Origin: Protopterus annectens
Lineage: Eukaryota; Chordata; Ceratodontiformes; Protopteridae
DNA length: 64,000 nt
Assembly (NCBI RefSeq): GCF_019279795.1
Contig: NC_056750.1
Span: forward strand, 696,988,894-697,052,893
Direction of reading: 5' to 3'
Below, in pieces: positions 34,300 to 46,029 of this stretch. Under the pieces are notes generated by a model. The model was not told the origin of the DNA. It ran no database searches and was given only the letters and a program-made list of their open reading frames with translations. Each line of letters begins with the position of its first letter. The stretch's first letter is position 1. Made by a program: the position numbers and the translations under genes.

Positions 34300-35400
34300 A
34301 TGGAGGTGGACAATGTCTTTGCCAATAATCAAAACTCTAGAGGGGACAGATGCAAGCTATCTCTGATGAAGCAGTGTGGCTGTCGATCACATCCTCCCAG
34401 ACCTCATCTGAATGACACCAAAAACTAAGACAGTTATTGAAGCAAATTATTTTTTGCTTATATTGTGGCATTATCCTTAGAGAAGGTAGAATGCTGCTCA
34501 ATGCTAGGCTCATACCTGCCTTGGACACATTGTCTGAAAGCTCCATCCTGTTACTCTCCAGATCGTCCAGACAGCTACACCTCAAGTCATTACCTCCAGC
34601 ATGAACTATGACAGTTGAAATTCACAAACACTAACAACGAACTGTAAAATTCCCAATAAAAAGTGGCAGGACCCAGAAATGGCAACTAGTCCAAATTTAT
34701 TCACTAAAACAACCACGGTTAGTGCTTTTGTGTTTAAGTCTGTTTATCACAGACAAAAGCACTAATTGTGCTTGTTTTAGTGAATAAAGTTGGACTAGTT
34801 GCCGTTTCTGGGTCCTACCGTTTTTTATTGGGGATGAACTATGACAGTGTCATACTGGTACTTTCTTTTCAAGGACTTGAGTGCATGTGTGTTCTGATGG
34901 ATCCTGACACCAGACAAGCAACTAACTTCTCTCTTTCCTTGCTCAGCCTAGAAAGAGGCACATCAATATGTCTTACAATGGAGTCATCTATAACAAGAAT
35001 GTTTGGTGGGATCACTGCCTGCCTTACAGGCTCAGCAACTTTGACTTTGGGACTCTTTGTGCTATGTGAGGAAGTAGGCTTAATATGTTTAGTGTGCTTT
35101 GTTTGTGTTTTAGCTGTGTTGTACTTTGGAAGTCTTTGTAGTTTAGGGAAATTAATTTAGGACCTCAGTATATAATGGATTTCATGTATTGTGATGGCCA
35201 TGGAGAGCTGTGATGTGTGGTATACTGCTGACGATTCTGGTGTCTTGAGTTTATCATGTGTCAGATTTTTTTCTCCAAGGATATTACATATGTACATCTC
35301 TCACAACTGTTATGTTGTTTGAGTATTACGTGATTGTCAGACAGCATAACACAATTCTTATACTGTCTCAAGATACCAATCTTAGTTTAGCTGACTAAAG
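34300..35400 (-). pseudogene. LINE ORF1 with SGNH/GDSL-type esterase domain (decayed)
   Basis: Minus-strand frames give a Cys-containing N-terminal part (about 35400-35160), then ILVIDDSIVRHIDVPLS (35000-34950, the GDS-like nucleophile block with Asp for Gly), VIVHAGGNDLR (about 34610-34580) and AGMSLALSSILPSLR (34540-34490). The order nucleophile block, then VHAG-ND block, fits esterase domains in CR1 ORF1 proteins. The hairpin element at 34616-34833 splits the gene between these blocks. Confidence 0.65.
34616..34833. mobile_element. Hairpin insertion with 15-bp target duplication
   Basis: Direct repeats ATGAACTATGACAGT at 34601-34615 and 34834-34848 bound a 218-bp insert. From about 34652 to 34833 it folds back on itself: CCCAATAAAAA, AGGACCCAGAAA, GGCAACTAGTCCAA and TTTATTCACTAAAACAA are mirrored in the right half. 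No coding potential. The long duplication suggests a retroposition-type insertion rather than a cut-and-paste event, although the foldback form looks like a DNA element. Confidence 0.85.
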
Positions 35401-37079
35401 ATTTTGCGGGGAAGTGCTTGTCCATGATACCAACAGTAATGACTCGGAGCAGGGTTAACTATAACTTTCAGTGGACGTGATACAGAATACTTACATTTCA
35501 ATACAAAACAACTAGCCTGGAAGGATTCTTCTGCCACCAGCAAGAACACGTAAACAAATTATAGTTAAAAAAAAAATTCACTAATCTAATACTAAAATCA
35601 GTGTAAGCAGTATCAGTACTTTCAATATTAAGCAGTTTTATCAAAAGTATATTAGCTTGGAGAAGAGTTTAAGGGTAGAAACTTTGCAAAATTATACTTA
35701 TGTACTTATTGTCAACAGCCAATAAATGAGGAAGGGGAGGGAATTATGCTGTCAGATTATCATTAAGGGCAGGCAACAACAGATACATGGGGTTTAAGAA
35801 CATGACTACAACAGGGTGGCTGGAAAGGAAAAAACATTAGACCCTTAGCTCTGAGATGACTGGCCTGGAACTACTCAAATGCAAAGAAAGCCCTGAGCTA
35901 ACCTGATATGCACTCAATACACAAGAATGAAGCCAGGACTGAATAACAACAATTAGGCCGCTTAAACAGCAAAAATACAGTGGAACTATGTAGTGGAATC
36001 ACTAATATAGCCTTAAAGATCTTAGTTAAGGCAGATGCAGACTGTTAAAATGAATTTAAAATCAGAAAATCAGAAAATTAAAACTCTTTATCTGTTTTCC
36101 CTGTCTAGTAAACAGAATTAAAGGATTAAAGTATTTTTAATGTTAGAGGTATGGGAATCTCACACAAAAGGAGTCATTTTAATGTTTCTCTACTCACTGC
36201 AACCACTGAGTTAAGAAAGAGTTTGCCCAACTAAATAAAAAATAGCACTTCTACAGGAAATAATATTAAAAAGTGATGTAGAATGCACAGTAAGAAAGAA
36301 ATGACTGGGGAGAGAAATTAGAAGGCAAGTTAAACCACAGAAGAAAAGGAGGTATCTGTCATATACAGAGATATTCCTAAATGGGAAAATTACTTTGTGA
36401 ATATGGTCTGAAAACATTAATGTCTAGTAGTTTGTGTCTATACATGAACTGAACTGTATTATTGAAACACTTTGTAACCTGGTAAACACAATGCACATTC
36501 TTTCAACAGTTGCAGAGTTAAACTCTTCTGTAATTTGCAGTGGAATACAGGCTAATACTGGGAGTAAACCCAAACCTTATGACAAATAACAAATTAGACA
36601 CGAGTTCATAGATAGAAATATCTTTTATAGGAGCCTAAACTGCAGTCTTAGATCATGTATGTGGCTTAAAATAAATACAGATTGGAGTTAAAGAAACAGG
36701 AAATATGAGTATGGGAACCCTCAGAGTTTGCTTCAGAATTATAATAAATACTTATTAGGAAGGAGATTATCACATTTAGGTTAATAAAGCTGAAATATTA
36801 AAGGAGAACAAAGGAATGTATTTTTCAAAAGAAATGAATATACACTGCTAGACTAATGAAATGTTTGTATTTATTAAAGAAAAGAAGAATGATGAAAATA
36901 TGAAGGATTTTATACAATATTATTAAGGTCTGCAATAACTATAAATGATATGTCGAAAGAAATACAAGAATTTTGCAAGGCTAAATTTCTTAGAAGAAAT
37001 CTGAACTTTAATACACTACAGAAGATTTTTAAAAAGGTAATTTGAAGTATGTAGTGGTGATGTCTCTACACAAGAGCAG
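35401..37079. other. No gene seen
   Basis: AT-rich sequence. The minus frame at 36211-36417 is not recognisable. Confidence 0.4.
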
Positions 37080-37700
37080 TCCTACAACTGACCTGGGAAA
37101 TTATAGTACTATCAACCTTTCTAGTTTAATTTGTACTTGTAAATGCCTTAAAAGCAGGTCCAAACATGATGTACAGGCAACTGCCTGAAAAATAGAACCC
37201 AAATAGTTAAGGTGGCAGGTGCCTCCTCAGAAAGAATACATGTAACTAAGGGTGTGTCCTTCTCTTTGTCAGTGTTTACTACTCTGATCTCCAGACTGGC
37301 AGTCAAGATCTTTAGTTAACTAAGTTTCCAAAGGACTGCAAAGTAGGCATTACTTTTAAATCTCCTTCTGTCATGCCATTCATTACTGTGGGAACTAACC
37401 CTCAAAAATGACTGTGGATTGGAAAAAGGTCTAAATTTAAATGTGAAAAAGTATATTATGGTCACATATGGTAAGCAACTGTGCCTTCAATGTTCCATAT
37501 AGCCAATATCCCTCCCCAAAATGATAATGTAGTCGTGGAGCAAGGAAACTGGGTTGGAACCTATTGTGTTACAAGTCAATGCCAATGAGAATGGTGCAGA
37601 AGCTATGGTGTTACAGGAACACAGACCTACTGTCTATTAGCTGTGAGCATTTAGAGAAGCAAAGTAGATATGCTCAAACACGGAAAAAAGTATTAGCAGC
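37080..37700 (+). pseudogene. Very old CR1-like reverse-transcriptase relic
   Basis: Plus-strand reading across many stops and shifts yields NYSTINLSSLICTCKCL (compare NYRPISLTSLICKVMER), a KFPKDCKVGITF-like stretch at the catalytic position and CEKVYYGHI-like text at the NAKKCIVIPFG position. The order and spacing match the LINE RT. Degeneration is much greater than in the other copies. Confidence 0.4.
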
Positions 37701-38541
37701 TGTGTACTGATTTGAGAAATTCTATGACTATATCCATAATTAAAAAAATACACAAAAGATCACAAATAACTCAGAATCATATTCAGAATGTCTTGGTAAA
37801 AGGCAACTCTAAGATTATAGATGATGTAACTTGATTAAGTATAACCTAAAATTGAAAAGCACGGCAACAAGATACTAGTCACAGCAGAAATTTTGAATAG
37901 ATTATTCATGCTAGCCAGAAAAAGCATTACTACTACTAGAATTTTTGGGGTAACATTACATCTGTTTATAATAGAAATGCCAAAAAAATAAATAAAACAC
38001 ACAAGTGTAATAATAGTTATGTATACATGCAGTCATTGAAAGTATAGATACAGAGAGGCTGCCCTGAGCAAAAAACACTATTCAGAAATAAGCAATCTTA
38101 CATTTTCTCCAGGAAAGAAATGCGTTGCTTTCAGGGTTTAATGTTCAAAGATGACAAACTTAAGATACCTCAACACCTAAGAAAAAAATGCTTGAGGGAA
38201 TCCATGAGTTACAGCTTGATAAAGTATATGGAAAGAACAAGAGACTTTCTACCCTTGCCATGTCAGCACAGAAAATTGTGAAAAATGTGAATATGTACAA
38301 TTTGTATTCTAATAATAATAATGCTGTATAAGAAAAAAATGTTCTCTTATACAGCAATGGGACATCTGCTCACATATGTGTCCTAGATAAAAGATGCAAT
38401 GCACGTAATATGCATAGTTTTTTCTCCTAGTATCCAGGATTGATTACATTAACAGTTACAACGAATGACAGTGTGTGAAATGCACTGAAGTTTCAATTCA
38501 ACGCATTTGCAATGTTTTCATATAAGACAGTGGTACATAAT

Positions 38542-38824
38542 GGGCTGGATTCACGATGGCTTGCAAGTAGTCTGAGTAGAGTAAGACTCCATGCAGCCAT
38601 CATGTCCGATGAGCGATCCAGGAACAGCCTGCAGGGGGGTGCAAGACAGCTCCTAAAACGGCTCTTACACGGACAGGGCTGGGATATGCAAATTACCTCA
38701 ATTGCAGCGAAAGGCATGCAAATGAGGTAGCTTTGCGATTCAGGAAACCTGAACCTGTCCGAGTAAGAGCAGTGTTATTTGCAGAAATGTACTCAGTTGA
38801 CAACTGAGTACCGTTCTGCAAATA
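38542..38824. repeat. Left subterminal palindrome chain
   Basis: Three consecutive inverted repeats: 38555-38601 (GATGGCTTGCA against TGCAGCCATC); 38661-38677 against 38754-38770 (GCTCTTACACGGACAGG against CCTGTCCGAGTAAGAGC) enclosing a further CCTCA/TGAGG pair; and 38776-38824, a 49-bp near-perfect palindrome (TATTTGCAGAA outside, ACTCAGTTG inside). Copies of TCCGAGTAAGA or GTAAGACT fall at 38581, 38662 (inverse) and 38758. Confidence 0.8.
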
Positions 38825-39925
38825 GCAAAACGGAGCCGTGACAGCTCCAAATAAAGGTTGCATCCAGTGCAGGAAGCATGCCAATGTCCAAATATACGGC
38901 CATTGGAAATGTTTCCTGATGCAATATAAAAATAAAAATAATTTATTTTTCTCCGATTTCCGATGTTTAAGCATAGCGCAGCGCCGCGCAAACGGGCTGC
39001 GCTCTAAAACCCAGAAAACTAAAAATTAAAACCCACAAATGTGGATCTTATTTAAATTGTTAATGTACAATGCAAGGGAATGGCAGGCTGAAGACAACAT
39101 GGCCACCGAGTAGAGGTTGATAAGGGGGGAAACTCAGTCTAAGAGATGTAACCAAGCATTAGTAGGCAATCCTATGTAAATGAGGGTTAGGATAGTGAAT
39201 CGCAATTTCACATAGCAAATGAGCACAGTCAGTGGAGTGCAGGAGTAGGATAAGGGGAGTAACAGAGTAGAAGATAGGTGACATCACGAGGTGGGTATGC
39301 ATGAAAGAAGTGAAGCTCATTGGAGCAGAGTGGCATGTGTCTGCTGTCATTTACACATCATGGAAAGAGGTGTGTCAACAGGTAGGCTAGGGAAAGGCAA
39401 GAAATGGAAGGTGTATGCCGTGGATAACACCAAAGTTTCTTGCTGAGCGTGCATGCGCGCGTGTGCGTGCCTGTAAACCCGAGTAAGACAGAGTGCGCGT
39501 GTGTAAGCGTGAGAGCGCGCGTTTAAGCCAGAGTAAGCATGCATAAGGCTGTTTAAAGAGTTGTAAGCGCGTTTGCACTGGTGTGTGCGCGTTTTAACCC
39601 GAATAAGCAAGTTTTAGTTTGTGTAAGCATGTGTGCACGCGTGTTAGCTGCTGTGCGCGTGTTTGCGCTTGTGTACGCGGCGCTCCCCCCTGAGGAAACA
39701 GAAAGGAAAAAGGAAGCACAACAAATAGTAGGAAGCTACCAGGGAGTACTAGCAGAGATAACAGGTGAAAAGAATCAGAATCAGGCAATTACACAGGCAG
39801 TACACTAGCCCAGCCCAGCCTAGCACTTAAAACTCTGCAAACAACAGTCCATTATGTTTCTAACAACAGACACTGCAGTAAGCTAATAGAAGTGAAAACT
39901 GAAAAAGCTTTACTGAGACAAAGAA
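38825..39925. other. Transposase 5' region with CpG-rich degenerate repeats
   Basis: No gene seen before the transposase ATG. 39430-39690 is an irregular repeat of phrases such as GTGCGCGTGTGTAAGCG, GTTTAAGCCAGAGTAAGC and GTTTTAACCCGAATAAGC. It includes CCCGAGTAAGAC at 39478, related to the terminal motif. It may form the promoter or a binding-site region; this is inference. Confidence 0.5.
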
Positions 39926-40972
39926 ATGTTAGGGGCTGCCATTGCTGTTATAAGGCGACATATGCAACATGCTGAGGGTGGTGACAATGGAAATGCTGCT
40001 GGACAACCCACAGTGAGGAGAAGGAGAAGAGTGTACAGGCCCAGGGTAACCTACCAGGGGCTGCATGAGCTGGAGATAGTGGAGCGCTATAGAGTGGACA
40101 GAGACCTCCTGTAGCAAATTATTGAGCTGTGCAGGCCACGCCTCACACACAGAACCAACAGAGGGGAACCCATCCCAGTGGAAACCAAGGAATGTGTTGG
40201 CCTAAGAATATTAGCAACAGGTACCTTCCAGAGACCAACTGGTGATATGATGGGGATATCACAGGCATCAGCATCCAGGGTACTGCACCAGTTCCTGGAT
40301 GCCATGTCAGCACATGTCGGTGATCATGTATATTTCCCCAATTCTCGTGAGGTATTGGCCAGCAATATGCATCTCTTCCAGCAAATAGCGGAATACCCTG
40401 AGGTAGTGGGTGCAATAGAATGCACGCACATACGCATCAAAGCACCAGCCGGCGAGCGGGGTAGGGTCTACTTCAACCACAAGGGCTTCCCCTCCTTCAA
40501 CTGCCAGGTCGTGTGTGATACCCAGGGCATAATACTGAATGTGTGTGCAGGCTGCCCTGGAAGCTACCATGATTCCCAAATCTGGCATCTGACGCAGCTG
40601 TACCAGACATTTGCCAGTGGGGACATCCCACATGGTCACCTATTGGGGGATGCTGGCTATGCACTGGAGCCATGGCTGATGACACCCATCGGAAACCCAC
40701 ACACACCTGAACAGGAATGCCATAATGAGGCACACGCACAAACACGTAATGTAATAGAGCATGTGTTTGGGCTGCTCAAGTCACGGTTCCGGTGCCTGGA
40801 CACATCTGGTGGAGCCTTGCAGTACTCACCAACTACATGTACCCAAATTGTCATGGTATTTGCTATGCTAGAAAATATGATCCTGCGAAGACAGCTGCAG
40901 CAGGACCAGCACAGGCCTGGGCCAAACAGCCCCCCACCATTGCCAAGGCCATCACAGGCAGAGCGTGACTAG
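39926..40972 (+). pseudogene. PIF/Harbinger (HARBI1-like) DDE transposase, one amber codon
   Basis: One frame runs from ATG 39926 to the TAG at 40970-40972 (349 codons), broken only by an in-frame TAG at 40112-40114. It is intronless. A basic stretch RRRRRVYRPR lies near residues 32-41. A helix-turn-helix-like part (GISQASASRVLHQF) lies at about 110-123. The DDE domain has VVGAIECTHIRIKAP, GSYHDSQIW, LGDAGYALEPWLMTP and VIEHVFGLLKSRFRCL. By family alignment from memory, the catalytic residues fall at about 165, 242 and 278 and read E, D, E: the first, normally Asp in G-x-x-D-C-T-H, is Glu. The length fits Harbinger nucleases (~350 aa). In active elements this enzyme cuts and joins DNA with help from a Myb-like partner, which the genes at 50-52.7 and 58.6-60.7 kb could supply. 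The stop and the D-to-E change suggest that this copy is inactive. Confidence 0.9.
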
Positions 40973-41485
40973 GAGGAGGAACAACCTGAGCCTGCCCTAG
41001 TAGGCAGAAGGAGGCATGCCCAGTATGCTTTGGCCTTGGCAAAGAGGCAACACATAGCACATACACTGGCTCAGTAGGAACTCTGGAAATGATACCTCTC
41101 TCTGACTCACACATATAGTAAAAGGGATGGCTAAGTTGACACTACCTGCTTTCAAACATGTACAGGGAGTGTAGTATGTGCATCCGACACAGGCAGCCCT
41201 GCAGCACCACCTAAGGCATGATTGCCATGTGTTAAGAAATATAAAGCAGTGCTAAACAGCCTTTACCACTATGTAGTATATGCAAACAAAATCGCACACA
41301 CCAACTAGCACAACTGTGGTCATTGTTGAGTAATATTGGGCAACGTCCAGCAATGTTGGTGAATATTGAGCAATGTCAGACAAGCCTGGTCTAAGTAGGG
41401 CATAGCTGAACAAAAGCCAACATGCTCATATTTGCTTAACTGGCCCTTAAGCAGTCTGGTCTGCTCAGTATGAAAATATAAAGCA

Positions 41486-41556
41486 GTGATGGGCCTCGAA
41501 CCCAGGATACTGTGCACTATACCCAAAGTACTGAACCACTAAACCATGACAGTATT
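41486..41556 (-). tRNA. tRNA-like pol III unit (not a functional tRNA)
   Basis: On the minus strand: GTCATGGTTTAGTGGTTCAG (A-box region) and CCTGGGTTCGAGGCCC (B box) at tRNA spacing. It is about 78% identical to the plus-strand unit at 60849-60915. Stems do not form a proper cloverleaf, so it is a tRNA-derived repeat or promoter. Confidence 0.5.
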
Positions 41557-41699
41557 GCAGTGGTCAGCCTGTATAAAGGAATGTTGATAAGTCTATGCAA
41601 AGTATCTCATGGAAACCCTGCAGGCACAGCATAATCCCTGTCGAGTTATGACACAAAGGTGAGTCCTGCAGTAAGAACAGAACCTGACTTCCAACACAC

Positions 41700-41880
41700 A
41701 GTATAAATGTTAATATTGGTCATGTTCACACACATCAACAAATGTAATGTACCTCAGATAGCAACACACTGAAAGGTCACACTGGGCATGTTCACACACT
41801 TGAATAAATGAGACAAATGTCAGGCAACAAAACACAGAAAGCCTGAACTGGGCATGCTCACACACTTAGGCCATGTCTGA
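41700..41880. repeat. 66-bp tandem repeat, nearly three copies
   Basis: Units begin GGTCATGTTCACACACAT (41718), GGGCATGTTCACACACTT (41784) and GGGCATGCTCACACACTT (41850), spaced 66 bp apart, with diverged interiors. Confidence 0.65.
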
Positions 41881-42284
41881 GTACAGCAGTGGGCCACGCA
41901 TATCTAGCAGTTGCATGTGTTAACCCAGGAACCTGTCACTATCCAGCAATCCGCCCTGTGCACACAGTTATATGAAAATAGACACATCTATAATACAGTG
42001 GAACCCTGTCATAATCAAATATGTTCTGCAGATACCGAAGTTGTTCATAGAAACTGGTAAAGCAAAGACGATAAAGAACTGCAAACAGTATCAGCAATAA
42101 ACATTGTGCATCCTGAACATTAGCATAGGTTCAGAGGTCGATACTAGGCTATCTGCCCTAGGGCATGTACAAGCCTAGCCAGAGTGTGTTTGGCATTCGC
42201 AACCCTGTCAGATTACTACACTGTGTGTGTGAACAGTAGGTCACACAAGATAGCCCATGTACATTTAGGCTAGTGTGCCTCTGT

Positions 42285-43950
42285 CTAGCAGGGACACAGA
42301 AGATATCCCAGGGTAAACATACGATCACCTATACAGTCATCAAGATGTCTCCTGTAGATGGTCAGTGGGTGGCTCTGCCTATGTGAAACTGGGATTACAA
42401 GCTGGAGTGAGTGGAGCCTCTGGGATAAGAATCTGTCCCTCCAGCATGTCCTATTAACATCTGTGCTGAGGTATATGTCCCTGGAGTGTGTAGCTCCAAG
42501 GGAGTCAGATATCCTGAGGTGGAACATGTCCAGTAATTCTGGGTTGGGTATATCTGTAAACAATAGGCACACATCATATCTGACTAGGTGGTAAGCGACT
42601 GAGTAGAGCTGGAGTTACTGCATCCGAACTGTGCAGGGCATCTGTGTGAGTCCCTAGATCTGCTTGGTGAGGAACCTCTGTGGCCAGTACAGTTGCTGCA
42701 GGTGTCGGGTAAGGTACACCCCAAATATGGCATTGTAACCAAGCATGGCTGTGATATATACAGGGGCACAATGACCTCACTCGATCTAGATGTGAAACCG
42801 TATGGGATAAGGTGGCCCACATAGAAGGTGTGTCCAACCACTTTGGCAACGTGAATGTCAAAGGCGACAGTACAAACAAGTCATGTCCCCAAACAACTAA
42901 CAACTCCTACAGTATGTAATGGAGTACTACCTATGTGGTAATGTGTGGGCATGTTGTTATTCCCAAAGGGGATGACTATGCAACTAATGGCATTTAGCTG
43001 TAGGCCATGGCTCAGGCACCAGTCATCCATCTCTGTGAGACCCTGTTTGAGTATGCATGTGGCAGCTGGAGAGTTGATCATGGCACCCAGTTTGCAGTCA
43101 AGTGCAAACATGTTCAGCCATATTCCCCCTGTGGTAGCCTGTACGTCAGACAAATATATACGGAACAAGCGAGGTCCCAGGACCGAGCCGTGTGGGATGC
43201 CATGTGTAACTGGTGTATAGTCAGACATGGCACCTGCTATTCTGACCATGTGGGTGCTATCCCTGATCCAGGTAGCAATCCATCGTGTGAGATATGTGTC
43301 CATATCGACGCTGGTGAGCCTATGCATAATGGCCCAGTGGGTTATTGTGTTGAAGGGTTTTGCAAGGTTCAGGTAGGCTGTGTGGACAACCGTCCCTATG
43401 TTGATGGACCTGTTAACTGTTTAAAGAATACAAACAGGTTCAAGAGGCAAGATCTGCCCACAACAATGCTGAAATGAATAGGACACAGTGTCTGTAGGTT
43501 CCCGATGTCTATGTGTATGAGTCCCATGACAATATGCTCCATAGCTTTGCAGAACAGGCTAGTTAGGCTAATAGGGCAATATTGTCTGTGGTCCATTGTG
43601 GCAGTAACTCTGTGGAGTGGGACCACTGTCGCTGTACGCCATTCCTTGGGTACATATCCTGTAGTAACTCTGATATTGAACAGTGATGTAATGTGAGGGT
43701 TACGTCTGTCATGAAGCTCATGTAAGATGCAGGCCGGGACACCGTCTGGTCCCATTGATACTGTGATGTACGCTTTGGGGAGGGCAGCACTCACCTGATA
43801 CTGTGTGATGTCAGGGAGGTTATACTCTGTTGGGATGGACAGTTGCTCCTTAGGGGGGATGGGGGGAGACATCTGCACTGAACCTGTTTGCCAGGATCTT
43901 GGCAATGCCAGTGGGTTCAGGGTACATTTAGTCAGTATGCAGTAACTCAC
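42285..43950 (-). pseudogene. LINE reverse transcriptase (frameshifted)
   Basis: Successive minus frames: 43396-43950 (MGPDGVPACILHEL, VPKEWRTATVVPLH, CPISLTSLFCKAMEHIV), 42881-43327 (HGIPHGSVLGPRLFRIYLSD, then MFALDCKLGAMI at the catalytic F-A-D-D position, where the first Asp is Leu, then LQLNAISCIVIPFGNNN) and 42285-42572 (NPELLDMFHL, CWRDRFLSQRL). The catalytic change and the shifts make it inactive. Confidence 0.85.
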
Positions 43951-44299
43951 AGCATATCAGTGAGTGTCCACCCAGGTTCCTGACATAACTGAAGAAGGCC
44001 GTATGATAGTCCTACATGTCTGGTGCAATTGTCCGGTAGAAGCGGCCCTTAGAAAAGTTCATGAGTGATTGCAGCTGTCTGCTAGTACAGATCACAGATG
44101 CCTTCCCAGTCTGGGATTGTGCTCTATCATGTAGTAGCATCCTTCTGACATTGTACAGCTTATTAATGGCTGGGGTCTACCAGACAGGTCCCCTGCCGTT
44201 GGAGTAGTGAGTCCTGTTGTTATTTGGGATAGCACAATCCATGCAGTCCACTAGGTGTCCATAGAATGTGTATGTAAAGGATTCAGCAGTGTGAGCCAT

Positions 44300-45037
44300 A
44301 TTTGCCACTATCTCAGGGTCTCTGAAGGATACCACCTTGCTTTGGTGAAGTGAGACGTTGGCTCATGAGAAGTTCACCAAGATCGCCCAGGATGGGTGTG
44401 TGGAGGGTATATGTATGTCCAGTGAGATACATGTATGTTCTGACCTTACCAATGAGGGGTATATCGCTGGTGTGGAACATAGAGTCCCCATGTTGGTGAT
44501 GATCAGGTCCAATATGTATTCCCCCTTGTGGCTGTGCTGACTGGTTGTGCCATAGCATATGAGTCTACAAATTGTAGTGACTGTTGGGTGAGGGTGTTGG
44601 GGCTTGAGTAGTATCCCCAGTCAATATTTGCGTATATGAAGTCACACAATATAATGGTGTTTGTGGAGACCTTCATATTCTCCATAGTTCCCATGAAAGC
44701 CGAGTGTGGTTCCTGAGTTTGGGAGGGTGGTCTGTAGCAGGCAACAAACTGAAAGGCAGTTTTGCACAATGGTAGTTGTATATGTATGGTCTGTGATGCT
44801 TTGTGCAGTGCTACTAACCCGGAGGTGTGTGTATCTGTGATGTATATGGATACTTCCCCTAGTTGTGTGATGCATGGTATGAAACATAACCTGGTAGTGC
44901 TGGTGTGTATAAGCGAGCCTGAACCAGGCGTCTGTTAGTGCACAGATATCGCTATCCTCCATACTGAGGAGAGTCCTGAGTGGCCGCAATATGAGGGTAA
45001 CACATCTGGTGTTGAGCAGCATTACCCTTAGTTTCAT
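44300..45037 (-). pseudogene. LINE APE-type endonuclease (frameshifted)
   Basis: The frame at 44642-45037 starts LRVMLLNTRCV and DICALTDAWF (N-terminal endonuclease blocks). The shifted frame at 44503-44769 continues VACYRPPSQTQ and IILCDFIYANIDW, where the usual GDFN reads CDFI. The distal part is shifted again. Confidence 0.75.
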
Positions 45038-46025
45038 TTAACCTGTAATGTCTATGGAGGTGGGTTTGTCTTTGGAGCCCTGCTTAAAAAAGGCACTATG
45101 GTGGTAGCAAGAGCCTTAGCCAGCATTCGAAAGTCCAAGGGTGACAGGTGCAAGCTGTCCATAATGAAGCTACGTGGCATGTTGAGCATGTCACCACAGG
45201 CTGACAGACACTGTATCCCCTATGAATGAAACAAATTTGTTAGGCAACTGTTAAATGTGATATGTGTGTCTGTATACTGTGACATCATAATTGGTGGGTG
45301 TAAGATTCTAGACAAGGTCAGGGTCATACTGGCCTGGGCTACATGATCAGAGTGTTCCTCCGTGTATCATGTCATGCGGTCCAGGGAGTAATGTCTGAGG
45401 TTTTACGCACCAGCATGGACAATGATGGTGCCAGTCCTGTACTTGCTTTGGAGTGACCTGACTGCCTGTGTTATGCGGCAGATCCTGGCACCCGACAGAC
45501 AGCCCAAAGTGACTATTTCCTTGTTAGGGCTGGTGAGTGGTACGTCAGTGTGTCTGACAATAAGTGTTGCCTATTACAAGTGTATTAGGTGTGTTGTTTA
45601 GCCCAAAGGGCAGTGACTGTGTGGCACACTGACATTGTGAACTATGTGATATGTGGGTATTGTAGTGGGGTAGCAGTTGTGTGTGTGTCTGCTTTGGAGG
45701 TCTCTGCTGCTTAGGCAGAGTACATTTACAGCATCCAAGTATGTCTATGTGTGATAATGTGGTTTGAGTGCTGTTGCTAGAGGATATGTGAGACTGATAT
45801 GTGGTGTGTGTGGTTACCTTCACAACCTGATAGACTGTGCCAGTCATGGGTCGAGAGAGTTCAGCACCCTGTATGTCTATATAGGTGCATCTCACACATA
45901 TATCTGAGTTTGTCAGGAGGAGGAGAGGGTTGTCTGTGTACATGAGGCAGATGTGACATTGTGTCAATATCACAATATCCACCAGCTGGACTGGAGAGTA
46001 CACACGAAACCGACCCCTGGACATG
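45030..46025 (-). pseudogene. LINE ORF1: Cys-rich N-terminus and esterase-like domain
   Basis: The frame at 45545-46024 has CHICLMYTDN, ICVRCTYIDIQGAEL (C-x2-C pairs, zinc-knuckle-like) and later TLVIGNTYCQTH (nucleophile block, Ser changed). Beyond it, in shifting frames, come GCLSGARICRITQAVRSL, IIVHAGA-NLR-like text and LHLSPLDFRMLAKAL. This order fits the SGNH/GDSL esterase domain of CR1 ORF1 proteins. Relatives at 1.1-1.56 and 34.3-35.4 kb support the reading. Confidence 0.65.
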
Positions 46026-46029
46026 CCAG

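Larger units (their letters stand above)
31325..35400 (-). mobile_element. CR1-like LINE, nearly full order ORF1-EN-RT-3' end, interrupted
   Basis: Read on the minus strand: ORF1 (35400-34300), endonuclease relic (33960-33470), RT (33190-31495) and the family 3' end at about 31370-31325 (inverse of GTACTAGACTAGCTGCCCC). Two later insertions break it: a SINE at 33970-34206 and a hairpin element at 34616-34833, both with target duplications. Many frameshifts and stops. It is the most complete LINE copy in terms of order, apart from the one at 42125-46025. Confidence 0.8.
42125..46025 (-). mobile_element. CR1-like LINE with ORF1 esterase, EN and RT (inside giant element)
   Basis: Minus-strand order: ORF1 (46025-45030), endonuclease (45037-44300), RT (43950-42300) and the family 3' end near 42175-42125 (inverse of GATACTAGGCTATCTGCCC). 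All domains of a full-length element appear to be present but split by frameshifts. It lies between the transposase and the Myb genes, so it inserted into the giant element or was carried with it. Confidence 0.8.
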
